A stretch of 48,060 nt of DNA from Francisellaceae bacterium (GTDB lineage Bacteria > Pseudomonadota > Gammaproteobacteria > Francisellales > Francisellaceae). The notes below the pieces were generated by a model. It did no database searches, had not been told where the DNA came from, and worked only from the letters and a program-made list of their open reading frames with translations. A program made the position numbers and the translations under genes. Shown piece by piece: positions 34,143-42,513 of this stretch. The stretch spans positions 77,542 to 125,601 of the forward strand of contig JAOMSY010000001.1 in the NCBI GenBank assembly GCA_028355575.1, written 5' to 3'. The first letter of the stretch is position 1. The number at the start of each line of letters is the position of its first letter.

Positions 34143-35543
34143 GTGCAACTACAAATCTATAACTCATTAACACGCAGAAAAGAAATATTTACACCTATTA
34201 AAGACAAGACTATATCAATGTATACATGCGGCGTGACGGTTTATGATAACTGTCATATCGGTCATGCGCGCACATATATTTCGTTTGATATGGTTGTGCG
34301 CTTTTTAAGACATATAGGTCATGACCTGACGCTTGTTCGTAATATTACCGATATTGATGACAAGATAATTAAAAGAGCGAATGAGAATAATGAATCAACT
34401 GACCAGCTGGTAGAACGATTCATAGAAAAAATGTATCAAGACTTTGATGCGCTGAATATTCTTAGACCAGATTTTGAGCCGAAAGCAACTGAGACAATTC
34501 CTGAAATGTTAAACTTTATTGAGGCACTTATCGATAAAGGTTTTGCATATCCAGTTAAATCAGGTGATGTTTACTTTAGAGTGCAGAAATTTAAATCATA
34601 TGGTGAACTGTCGAATCAAAAACTATCAAGTCTAATTTCAGGTGCCAGAGTTGAATCATCTGAGCAAAAAGAGGATCCGCTTGATTTTACCTTATGGAAA
34701 GCGGCTAAACCAGATGAGCCAAGCTGGGATTCGCCATGGTCTAAAGGAAGGCCTGGTTGGCATATTGAATGTTCAGCAATGGCGAAGAAAATTTTAGGTG
34801 AGACATTTGATATTCATGCTGGTGGTTCTGATTTGAAGTTTCCTCACCATGAAAATGAAATTGCCCAGTCAGAAGCATGTAATGACAAGAAGTTTGCTAA
34901 TTATTGGATGCATTCTGGTATGGTTCAGGTTAATGCTGAGAAGATGTCAAAGTCTCTAAATAACTTTTTTACGATATCAGAAGTATTAAAAGACTATCAT
35001 CCGGAAGTAATACGTTATTTTTTAAGTTCTGGCCATTATCGTAGCGAAGTCAATTATTCTCGTGATAACTTAGAGCTTGCAAAATCTGCGCTAATAAAAC
35101 TCTATACTTCATTACGCGGGGTGGATATTGGAACTGCCTCTTTTGGTGAAGATTCAGAAGAGAAGAAAACATTCTTAGCTGCTATGTCAGATGATTTTAA
35201 TGTGCCAAAAGCGTTGGCAGTATTATTCGATGTTGCAAAAAAAATTAATATTACTAAAGTTAATGATATGCCTTTAGCAAGGAAGTATGCTGGTTTGTTA
35301 AAAGAGCTTTCTGGCATCCTGGGGATGTTGCCATCAGATCCAGATGTTTTTTTGAAGTCAGTTAATGCAACTACGCTCAATGATGAAATTGATAATGAAG
35401 AGATTGACCGTTTGGTAGATGCACGCTTTAAGGCTAGACAAAATAAAGAGTGGGCAAAAGCTGATGAAATTAGAAACAAGCTTGCTGCAATGGGTGTGAT
35501 TATTGAAGATGGCAAACAGGGAAGTACCTGGCGAATGGAGTAA
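34143..35543 (+). CDS. cysS: Cysteinyl-tRNA synthetase
   Basis: It charges tRNA-Cys. The 466-residue class I synthetase has zinc Cys in YTCGVTVYD, the HIGH motif (CHIGHARTY), GWHIECSAMA and FPHHENEIAQ (further zinc ligands) and KMSKS (EKMSKSLNNF). The start is GTG at 34143. prmB follows after 3 nt. Confidence 0.98.
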   Translation: MQLQIYNSLTRRKEIFTPIKDKTISMYTCGVTVYDNCHIGHARTYISFDMVVRFLRHIGHDLTLVRNITDIDDKIIKRANENNESTDQLVERFIEKMYQDFDALNILRPDFEPKATETIPEMLNFIEALIDKGFAYPVKSGDVYFRVQKFKSYGELSNQKLSSLISGARVESSEQKEDPLDFTLWKAAKPDEPSWDSPWSKGRPGWHIECSAMAKKILGETFDIHAGGSDLKFPHHENEIAQSEACNDKKFANYWMHSGMVQVNAEKMSKSLNNFFTISEVLKDYHPEVIRYFLSSGHYRSEVNYSRDNLELAKSALIKLYTSLRGVDIGTASFGEDSEEKKTFLAAMSDDFNVPKALAVLFDVAKKINITKVNDMPLARKYAGLLKELSGILGMLPSDPDVFLKSVNATTLNDEIDNEEIDRLVDARFKARQNKEWAKADEIRNKLAAMGVIIEDGKQGSTWRME

Positions 35544-35546
35544 CAA

Positions 35547-36500
35547 ATGAGTAAATCTAAAGAGCTGAATGATGACCTTCCAATTAGCCATAAAATAGCG
35601 GAAGAAATTATTACGATTAGAGATTGTTTGCGTTGGGCAAGTAGTCGGTTTCTTGAGGCAGAGCTTTATTATGGGCACGGTACGGATAGCGCTTGGGATG
35701 AAGCGGTGCATCTTGTATTACAAGAATTATTTTTACCATTGGATATTGATAATAGAATTCTTGATGCTCGTTTAACCTTTGCTGAGCGAAAAAAGATAAT
35801 AGAGTGTGTTTATAGAAGAGTTGTTGAGCGGGTGCCTTTACCTTACTTAACACATATTGCTTGGTTCGCTGGTTTAAAGTTTTATGTGGATAAAAGAGTT
35901 ATTATACCGCGGTCACCAATCGGTGAATTAATTAGAAATAATTATGAACCTTGGGTTAATTTTGATGGGACTAAGAGTGTATTAGATTTATGCTGTGGCT
36001 CAGGCTGTATTGGTATTGCATCTGCTTATGCTTTTGAGGAAGCGAATGTAACGCTCTCAGACTTATCTGCAGATGCGATTGATGTGGCTAAACGAAATGT
36101 CAAAGAACATAATTTGTCTGGAAGAGTTAACGTTGTTAAGTCTGACTTATTTAATGCACTGTCAGGCGAGCATTATGATTTGATTGTTTCGAATCCGCCT
36201 TACGTCAACAAATCTGATTTTCAGTCAATGCCTTCTGAATATAAACACGAGCCGAAAATGGCATTAGAAGCTGGACTAGATGGTCTTGATATTGTGAGAC
36301 GTATCCTACGGCAGGCACCGCATCATTTAAACGATAATGGTGTGTTAATTGTTGAGGTAGGTAACAGCCAAGAAGCCTTGGTAGAACTTTATCCAGATGT
36401 ACCGTTTACTTGGTTAGAATTTGAAGATGGTGGTGATGGTGTGTTCTTATTAACATCAGAGCAACTAATTAAATATCATGAGATTTTTGTAAAAGGCTGA
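35547..36500 (+). CDS. prmB: Ribosomal protein L3 N5-glutamine methyltransferase
   Basis: The 317-residue SAM-dependent methyltransferase has the SAM loop [14 protein letters not shown] and the NPPY catalytic motif (SNPPYVNK), with the PrmB-type N-terminal domain ([14 protein letters not shown]). PrmB modifies a glutamine of ribosomal protein uL3. GGAG stands before the ATG. It is the second gene of cysS-prmB-aroC. Confidence 0.95.
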   Translation: MSKSKELNDDLPISHKIAEEIITIRDCLRWASSRFLEAELYYGHGTDSAWDEAVHLVLQELFLPLDIDNRILDARLTFAERKKIIECVYRRVVERVPLPYLTHIAWFAGLKFYVDKRVIIPRSPIGELIRNNYEPWVNFDGTKSVLDLCCGSGCIGIASAYAFEEANVTLSDLSADAIDVAKRNVKEHNLSGRVNVVKSDLFNALSGEHYDLIVSNPPYVNKSDFQSMPSEYKHEPKMALEAGLDGLDIVRRILRQAPHHLNDNGVLIVEVGNSQEALVELYPDVPFTWLEFEDGGDGVFLLTSEQLIKYHEIFVKG

Positions 36501-36502
36501 TT

Positions 36503-37579
36503 ATGTCCGGGAATACATTTGGTAAATTATTTACAGTAACAACTTTTGGTGAAAGCCATGGGTTAGCATTAGGCGCGGTCGTTGATGGCTGTCCCCCAGG
36601 GCTTGAACTTGATGAAAGTGACTTGCAAGGTGATTTAGATCGTCGTAAGCCAGGGAGTTCAAAATATACCACTCAGCGTCGTGAAAAAGATGAGGTGCAA
36701 ATACTTTCAGGTGTGTTTGAAGGTAAAACCACGGGTACGCCAATAGGTTTGATTATTCATAATACGGATCAAAAATCTAAAGATTATTCAGAAATTATGC
36801 ATAAATTCCGCCCCGGTCATGGTGATTATACCTATTGGAAAAAATATGGTGTTCGTGACTACCGAGGCGGTGGCCGTGCTTCTGCGAGAGAGACAGCTAT
36901 GCGGGTTGCAGCAGGGGCAATTGCAAAAAAATACCTTGCTAAAAAGTTTGGAATGAATATTTTTGCTTATGTATCTCAAATAGGAAATATTAAGGCAAAA
37001 GCGGTTAATGTCGACTTTATTAACCAAAATCCATTTTTTGCTGCTGATAAGAATATTATTCCAGAATGGGAAGCATTAATACATCAGATCAGAAAATCTG
37101 GTGACTCAATTGGTGCAGAAGTGACTGTGGTTGCTCAAAAAGTGCCTGTTGGTTTGGGTGAACCTGTATTCGATAAAATAGATGCTGATATTGCCCATGC
37201 ATTAATGGGGATTAATGCCGTTAAAGCTGTTGCCTTGGGTGATGGTTTCGATGTGGTCGCCCAAAAGGGTAGCGAGCATTGTGATGGTATAAGCAATGAT
37301 GGTTTTATGTCAAACCATTCTGGTGGCACATTAGCTGGTATTACTTCTGGTCAGGATGTTATTGCCAAAATAGCCTTTAAACCAACATCGAGTATATTGA
37401 CGCCAGGTCAAACTGTTACAACTTCAGGTGATGAAGTCGAAATATCAACTAAAGGCCGACATGATCCTTGTGTCGGTATTCGTGGTGTGCCTATTGCTGA
37501 GGCGATGTTAGCATTAACCTTAATGGATCATCTCTTGCGCGATAGAGCGCAGAACTATGAGCGAGGTGATTTATTGTGA
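36503..37579 (+). CDS. aroC: Chorismate synthase
   Basis: It makes chorismate from EPSP using reduced FMN, the last shared step of aromatic biosynthesis. At 358 residues it has the family signatures [18 protein letters not shown] near the start, [20 protein letters not shown], and [18 protein letters not shown]. prmB-aroC adjacency is typical. Its stop overlaps the dedA start by 4 nt. Confidence 0.98.
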   Translation: MSGNTFGKLFTVTTFGESHGLALGAVVDGCPPGLELDESDLQGDLDRRKPGSSKYTTQRREKDEVQILSGVFEGKTTGTPIGLIIHNTDQKSKDYSEIMHKFRPGHGDYTYWKKYGVRDYRGGGRASARETAMRVAAGAIAKKYLAKKFGMNIFAYVSQIGNIKAKAVNVDFINQNPFFAADKNIIPEWEALIHQIRKSGDSIGAEVTVVAQKVPVGLGEPVFDKIDADIAHALMGINAVKAVALGDGFDVVAQKGSEHCDGISNDGFMSNHSGGTLAGITSGQDVIAKIAFKPTSSILTPGQTVTTSGDEVEISTKGRHDPCVGIRGVPIAEAMLALTLMDHLLRDRAQNYERGDLL

Positions 37580-38226
37580 GTCCTGAATGGCAGGAATTAA
37601 TCAATACTTGGGGTTACTGGCTGATGGCATTTGGTGCCATTATTGAGGGTGAGACATTTTTAATCATTGGTGGGATAGCGGCTGCTAATGGCTTATTGCA
37701 TTTGCCAGGTCTAATCTTGTTGGCAAGCATCGGCTGTTTGTTTCACGATGGATTTTTCTTTTATCTTGGGCGATTTGGTGGTACTAGGATTCTCCAGAAA
37801 AAACCAAATTGGCAAAGTAAGATTGAGCGGGTAACTCGCTTGCTCGATAAGTATGATTTTTGGTTTATTATCGCTTTCCGTTTTGCATACGGCTTAAGAA
37901 CAATAATCCCATTTGCATTGGGGTTAAGTAAAATATCGATTTTGAAGTTTACAATATTTGATTTAATCGGTGCGATTATTTGGTCTATTTTCTTTATTGT
38001 TGGTGGTTATTATTTTGGTCATGGTCTGGTGATTCTAATGGATAAATTATCGCTAACAGACTTTATAAAAGATCATATTACGCTTTCCATTTTTATTCTG
38101 GTTGGTGTTTTGATTATTATTACCGCCATTGTTCATTATTTTATGCGCCGACGGCAGAAGAAAAAGAAATCTGCTAAACATATAGTGGAGAGTGCTGTAA
38201 CTAAGGGCAAAGCAAATAATGACTAA
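37576..38226 (+). CDS. DedA-family membrane protein
   Basis: The 216-residue inner-membrane protein has the DedA/SNARE-associated fold: [12 protein letters not shown] near the start and the [15 protein letters not shown] segment with the conserved Arg and Pro, ending in a basic Arg/Lys tail. DedA proteins are implicated in flipping or recycling lipid carriers and in membrane potential. The GTG start has GAGGTGAT upstream, inside the aroC end. It overlaps pilZ by 8 nt. Confidence 0.9.
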   Translation: MSPEWQELINTWGYWLMAFGAIIEGETFLIIGGIAAANGLLHLPGLILLASIGCLFHDGFFFYLGRFGGTRILQKKPNWQSKIERVTRLLDKYDFWFIIAFRFAYGLRTIIPFALGLSKISILKFTIFDLIGAIIWSIFFIVGGYYFGHGLVILMDKLSLTDFIKDHITLSIFILVGVLIIITAIVHYFMRRRQKKKKSAKHIVESAVTKGKANND

Positions 38227-38545
38227 ACTGTTATTAACGCTGACAAATAAAATGGTGGCATATAAAGCTTATATGCCCTTTATAAAGGATGGTGCAATAT
38301 TTGTGCCGACAACCGTTTCTTTTAAGCTTGGTGATGAAGTTGAAGTTGTTATTAACTTGAAAGAACTAAATAAATCGATTAATGTATCGGGACCTGTTAT
38401 ATGGATTACACCACCAGCTTCTAGAACACGGGATGGTGTTGGAATTCGCTTTGTTGGTGAAAACGGAGTCGAAGCTAAGCGGCTGCTGGATACTTATCTT
38501 GCTGGACTTTCATCTAAGGCAAAACAGGAAACATATACTTTATAA
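38219..38545 (+). CDS. pilZ: PilZ-domain protein, type IV pilus PilZ type
   Basis: The 108-residue single PilZ domain lacks the RxxxR and D/NxSxxG motifs needed to bind cyclic-di-GMP, as in the original pilus Pil[11 protein letters not shown] and [11 protein letters not shown] fit that subgroup. It would interact with pilus assembly ATPases. AAGGG stands upstream of the ATG; it ends the aroC-dedA-pilZ chain. Confidence 0.88.
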   Translation: MTKLLLTLTNKMVAYKAYMPFIKDGAIFVPTTVSFKLGDEVEVVINLKELNKSINVSGPVIWITPPASRTRDGVGIRFVGENGVEAKRLLDTYLAGLSSKAKQETYTL

Positions 38546-38551
38546 AATTTT

Positions 38552-38628
38552 CGGGGCGTAGCGCAGCTTGGTAGCGTACTTGCATGGGGCGCAAGAGGTC
38601 GTGGGTTCAAATCCCGCCGTCCCGACCA
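38552..38628 (+). tRNA. tRNA-Pro (anticodon GGG)
   Basis: The 77-nt cloverleaf includes an encoded 3' CCA. The acceptor stem is CGGGGCG with CGTCCCG, the anticodon stem CTTGC/GCAAG encloses the loop ATGGGGC with anticodon GGG, and the T arm is GTGGGTTCAAATCCCGC. It starts 6 nt after the pilZ stop. Confidence 0.97.
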
Positions 38629-38642
38629 TTATTTTTTATGCT

Positions 38643-38662
38643 TAATCCAGGATTGTGGATTA
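38643..38662 (+). terminator. Hairpin after tRNA-Pro
   Basis: taatcca and tggatta form a perfect 7-bp stem around ggattg, 14 nt after the tRNA. The T tract (ttattttttat) comes before rather than after it, so its role as terminator is uncertain. Confidence 0.35.
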
Positions 38663-38806
38663 CTTAAATTTACATCAAAAATAAATCTTTCTAGTATGAA
38701 ATTGTAAATTTTTAAAGCTTATCGCTTCGCTATTATAAAATTACTCTTTGATAAAATACCGTATTTCACGTATTACTATATCTATAACAAATTTAAAAAA
38801 ATCAAA

Positions 38807-39604
38807 ATGGCAAAATCTAAAGCAATAGAGATATCTGGGGAAGAATATAATAATGAACTAAAACGTATGCAACGTGAATTAGTGATGCTTCAGGAGTGGA
38901 TTAGAAATCAGGGTAAACGGGTTGTTGTTGTTTTTGAAGGTCGTGATGCCGCGGGCAAAGGTGGAATGCTTCGGCGCATTACTGAAAAATTAAATGCGCG
39001 TGTTTGTAAAATTATTGCATTGGGGGTACCAACTGAGCGTGAAAAGACACAATGGTATTTTCAGCGATATGTAGAGCATTTACCTGCTGCAGGAGAAATG
39101 GTGTTGTTTGATCGCTCATGGTATAACCGAGCAGGCGTAGAAAGAGTAATGGGGTTTTGCACAGATGAAGAATATAAAGATTTTTTATACTCGTGTCCAC
39201 AGTTTGAAAGAATGCTAACGCGTTCTGGTATTATTTTGATTAAATATTGGCTTTCTGTCTCAGCAAAAGAACAAGAAAAAAGATTTAAAGATAGAATCAA
39301 AAAACCCTCTAAAAATTGGAAACTTTCTCCCATCGATTTAGATAGTTATGTGAAGTGGGATGCATATTCTGAGGCTAAGGATAGGATGTTAAATTATACT
39401 GATATTAAAGAGGCACCGTGGTTTGTTGTTCCTTCTGATAATAAAAAAATAGCACGTTTGAACTGTATTCATCACCTGTTAAGTCAATTTGATTACGAAA
39501 AAATTGAGCCTATTGATATTGAATTGCCTGAAAAAAGTCAGAGTGAATCTTATATTCGTATGCCTTCTGAGAATCAGACTATCATTCCAGAAATCTATCA
39601 ATAA
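38807..39604 (+). CDS. ppk2: Polyphosphate kinase 2 (first of two paralogues)
   Basis: PPK2 transfers phosphate between polyphosphate and nucleoside di- or monophosphates. The 265-residue single-domain protein has Walker A (FEGRDAAGKGGML), GVPTEREKTQWYFQRY, Walker B (LFDRSWYNRAGVERVMGF) and the lid region NWKLSPIDLDSYVKWDAY. The C-terminus has about 20 extra residues past the fold. A second paralogue is at 45863-46702. Confidence 0.92.
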   Translation: MAKSKAIEISGEEYNNELKRMQRELVMLQEWIRNQGKRVVVVFEGRDAAGKGGMLRRITEKLNARVCKIIALGVPTEREKTQWYFQRYVEHLPAAGEMVLFDRSWYNRAGVERVMGFCTDEEYKDFLYSCPQFERMLTRSGIILIKYWLSVSAKEQEKRFKDRIKKPSKNWKLSPIDLDSYVKWDAYSEAKDRMLNYTDIKEAPWFVVPSDNKKIARLNCIHHLLSQFDYEKIEPIDIELPEKSQSESYIRMPSENQTIIPEIYQ

Positions 39605-39657
39605 TCTATTTGTGAAGCATTAATTCATAATATGGTTGTGTGCGATAATCTTATTCT

Positions 39658-40725
39658 TTAAGATAATTTCACTTTTAGCTTGGTCCAAATTACTTTTGGC
39701 GGCAGTTCTTCAAAGCATGGTGGCATAACTTTGTACTTATCAATTTCATCAGCGTACTTACATTTTTTGAGATAACACGGTGCACACGGGAATTTAGATT
39801 GTAAATGTTCTTGGGTGCTGCCTACTGCACCAATTAGTCCCGAGTCAGTTGCACCGTATAGTATAATTGATGGGATGTCCAGTGCTGCGGCTAAATGGCT
39901 TAAGCCAGTATCAACACATACGGCTGCTTGCGCCTTTGATATAATATAAGCGAGTTCAGAGAGCTTCATTAATGATAATGCAGTTGCTTTATCTGATGTG
40001 CTTGCAATACGTTCTGCACGCTCAAGTTCTTTATTGTTACCAGATGGCAATAATATATTGTATCCTGCTTCCGCCGCAATTTTGGTTAATTCAATCCAGT
40101 ATGCTTCAGGCCATAGCTTCGTTACCCAGCTTGCATTGTGAATAAATAGCAAGTATTTTTTGGGGAGTTCAAGATTAGGTTGAACAAAATTAGCTGGATC
40201 GATGCCAAAGTCAGGTTCACTCTCTGGTTTTTTATAGCCTAACGCATCAGCGAATAACATCCTTAGTCTTTCGACTGCGTGTAGGCTTTTATCAATATGA
40301 TATTTTTTGTTATAAGCTAAATGGGCGATTGGTTCTGCGCAAGTAGACTTATCATAACCGCACTTACTTTTACTGCGGGCCAGTTTAGCTGTGATTGCAC
40401 TTTTAAAATTAGTTTGCCCGTCAATCACATAGTCATAAGTTTTTGAGCGTAGGCTTTTGTAAAAATGTTTGATTTCGCCCGATTTTATTGACTTGAATAA
40501 TTCTTTTCGCCATTTACGGTGATCGTTGGTGATTATTTTGTCGACAACTGGATGCCAAGTGGCTATTTCCGCAAAGTTCTTATTTACTGACCAGTCAAAT
40601 GAGACATTCGGTAATGCTTTTTGTGCATCTGTTAATGCCGGTAGTGCATGGATTAGGTCGCCTAGTGAGGTATGCTTTACAAGCAGTACGTTTAATCCGT
40701 TTTTATTTTCGGTTTGCTTTGTCAC
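39658..40725 (-). CDS. waaC: Lipopolysaccharide heptosyltransferase I
   Basis: It adds the first heptose to the Kdo of the LPS inner core. The 355-residue GT9-family protein has the N-terminal LLVKHTSLGDLIHALPAL and the C-terminal AAVCVDTGLSHLAAALDIPSI. The start is a GTG at 40725 with GAGAT upstream. It stands alone, away from other LPS genes, and waaF is not in the window. A related GT9 heptosyltransferase role remains possible. Confidence 0.85.
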   Translation of the reverse strand: MTKQTENKNGLNVLLVKHTSLGDLIHALPALTDAQKALPNVSFDWSVNKNFAEIATWHPVVDKIITNDHRKWRKELFKSIKSGEIKHFYKSLRSKTYDYVIDGQTNFKSAITAKLARSKSKCGYDKSTCAEPIAHLAYNKKYHIDKSLHAVERLRMLFADALGYKKPESEPDFGIDPANFVQPNLELPKKYLLFIHNASWVTKLWPEAYWIELTKIAAEAGYNILLPSGNNKELERAERIASTSDKATALSLMKLSELAYIISKAQAAVCVDTGLSHLAAALDIPSIILYGATDSGLIGAVGSTQEHLQSKFPCAPCYLKKCKYADEIDKYKVMPPCFEELPPKVIWTKLKVKLS

Positions 40726-40848
40726 CGATCATCTCAATAAATTAATGCTAAGTATAATTATAGCAACATAAATATTTATCATGTAACTTGCTAATCTGGT
40801 TGATGCATATTATAAATTTTTAGTACAAATCAAGATATATAAAATATT

Positions 40849-41430
40849 ATGGGTATTGAAAAACTAACGCCACAAGACATTAAAGATATTCAAGCCACTG
40901 GCAAGCTTGTTATATCACCAAAAGCATTGAATGAAGGTATTACCTTATTATCTGAAAAGCTTAATAAAAAATTTGCTGATAAAAATCCTATTTGCGTATG
41001 TGTGATGACAGGGGGTTTGTTTGTAACCGCTGGGGTGCTGAATAAATTGAATTTCCCATTACAAATGGATTATGTTCATGTAAGCAGGTATCAGGGCAGT
41101 TGTTATGGACAGACATTACAGTGGTTGCGTCCGCCAAGCATTGACCCGCATGGTCGTGATGTTTTAATCTTTGATGATATTCTAGATGGTGGAATTACAC
41201 TTGCGGAAGTCTCAAAATACTTTATGAGACATGGTGCAAATGTAACAACTGTTGTGCTTTTAGATAAGAAAACACAACGAGAAAAGGGCGGATTAATTCG
41301 AGCTGACTATAGCTGTTTTGCTGTTGAAGATGCTTATGTGTATGGGTATGGCTTAGATTACCATGGGTATTTACGTAATGCGCCAGGTATATATGAAGTG
41401 CCAGAAGAATATATCAGGAAGTTTCGATGA
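40849..41430 (+). CDS. hpt: Hypoxanthine-guanine phosphoribosyltransferase
   Basis: This purine-salvage enzyme of 193 residues has the PRPP loop VLIFDDILDGGITL (about residues 104-117) and YVHVSRYQGSCYGQ before it. Exact base preference (hypoxanthine, guanine or xanthine) cannot be read. Its stop overlaps the tatD start by 4 nt (ATGA). Confidence 0.85.
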   Translation: MGIEKLTPQDIKDIQATGKLVISPKALNEGITLLSEKLNKKFADKNPICVCVMTGGLFVTAGVLNKLNFPLQMDYVHVSRYQGSCYGQTLQWLRPPSIDPHGRDVLIFDDILDGGITLAEVSKYFMRHGANVTTVVLLDKKTQREKGGLIRADYSCFAVEDAYVYGYGLDYHGYLRNAPGIYEVPEEYIRKFR

Positions 41431-42200
41431 TTGACTCTCATTGTCATTTAAATGCCTTAAGATATACAGAAGCAATTCCAGATATTGAATCAGTAATCGA
41501 GAAGGCGCATCAAGAAGGCATCCATAAGATGTTTTCAATTTGTACTGAATTAGAGCAAGTAAGTGGTCTTGAGAAAATATCTCAACAGTATGCTCATATT
41601 TATCATTCGGTTGGTGTGCATCCAAGTGAATGGAATGGAGAGCCACCGTCTGTGGAAAGGCTCATTGAGCTAAGTTCAAACCCTAAGTGTAAAGGTATTG
41701 GTGAGACTGGGCTTGATTACCATTATAATGATGAATCAACCTGGGAAGAGCAGAAGTCTCGTTTCAGTATTCACTTGCAAGCGGCTAATAAAATTAATAA
41801 GCCTGTTATTGTGCATACGCGAAATGCTCAGGCTGATACCATAAAAATTTTAAAAGAGGGAAATGTTTCTGGTTGTGGTGGTGTATTGCATTGTTTTACC
41901 GAAAATTATGAATTTGCTAAAGAGGTGCTTGATTTGGGGATGTATATATCATTATCAGGCATCCTGACATTTAAAAATGCGCAACAAATTCAAGAAGTTG
42001 CAAAAAAAGTTCCGTTAGAACGAATATTAATTGAAACAGACTCTCCATATCTAGCACCTGTTCCAGTGCGTGGAAAGCCTAATTTCCCACATAATGTAAA
42101 GCATGTTGCTCATTTTTTAGCTGAACTTCGTGGTGAAGATATTTCTCAAATTGTCGATAAAACGACAGAAAATGCCATAAAATTATTTGACCTAAGATAA
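41427..42200 (+). CDS. tatD: TatD-family metal-dependent hydrolase
   Basis: The 257-residue TIM-barrel nuclease has metal ligands visible as the N-terminal HxH (IDSHCHLNAL), KGIGETGLDYHY, the His in PVIVHTRNA, and ETDSPYLAPVPVRG. TatD proteins act as 3'-5' DNA exonucleases or D-aminoacyl hydrolases; several paralogues are common. Translationally coupled to hpt. Confidence 0.93.
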   Translation: MIDSHCHLNALRYTEAIPDIESVIEKAHQEGIHKMFSICTELEQVSGLEKISQQYAHIYHSVGVHPSEWNGEPPSVERLIELSSNPKCKGIGETGLDYHYNDESTWEEQKSRFSIHLQAANKINKPVIVHTRNAQADTIKILKEGNVSGCGGVLHCFTENYEFAKEVLDLGMYISLSGILTFKNAQQIQEVAKKVPLERILIETDSPYLAPVPVRGKPNFPHNVKHVAHFLAELRGEDISQIVDKTTENAIKLFDLR

Positions 42201-42213
42201 ATACCATCTAAGA

Positions 42214-42232
42214 TAAATGAGAATCATTAACA
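42214..42232 (+). promoter_or_regulatory. Fur box upstream of feoAB
   Basis: taaatgagaatcattaaca matches the 19-bp Fur consensus (gataatgataatcattatc) at 15 of 19 positions by eye. It lies about 62 bases before feoA. Iron-loaded Fur would repress feoAB. Confidence 0.75.
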
Positions 42233-42294
42233 TTAATGTTGATTCTTAGATATGGTTATATATAATGTGCTTTTTTTATGCATGGGACAAATAT

Positions 42295-42513
42295 ATGTTT
42301 AAAGTGGGAAAAAAATATCGGGTTGCTGGTTTCTCGGATAAATGTCCAGCTTCTTATTCACAGAAATTACTTTGTGTTGGCTTTGTCCCTGGACAGGAGT
42401 TTACGATTTCACGAGTTGCGCCATTAGGTGATCCATTAGAGGTTTCTATAAAAGGAACACAGGTATCATTACGTAAGTCTGAAATTAATTTAATTAAGGT
42501 TGATGCAGTATGA
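42295..42513 (+). CDS. feoA: Ferrous iron transport protein A
   Basis: The 72-residue SH3-like cytoplasmic protein supports FeoB. I start it at the ATG 42295 (MFKVGKKYRV) because GGGA stands before it and the family begins there; the upstream in-frame ATG at 42265 would add ten unrelated residues. Its end overlaps feoB by 4 nt. No FeoC gene follows feoB. Confidence 0.9.
   Translation: MFKVGKKYRVAGFSDKCPASYSQKLLCVGFVPGQEFTISRVAPLGDPLEVSIKGTQVSLRKSEINLIKVDAV

Noticed and set aside
38219-38545. PilZ protein as a cyclic-di-GMP receptor
   Set aside because: The RxxxR and D/NxSxxG motifs needed for binding are absent; it fits the non-binding pilus subgroup.
38552-38628. tRNA-Pro as an integration site for the trb element
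   Set aside because: The trb genes are 8 kb away with ordinary genes between, and I found no direct repeat of the tRNA end nearby.
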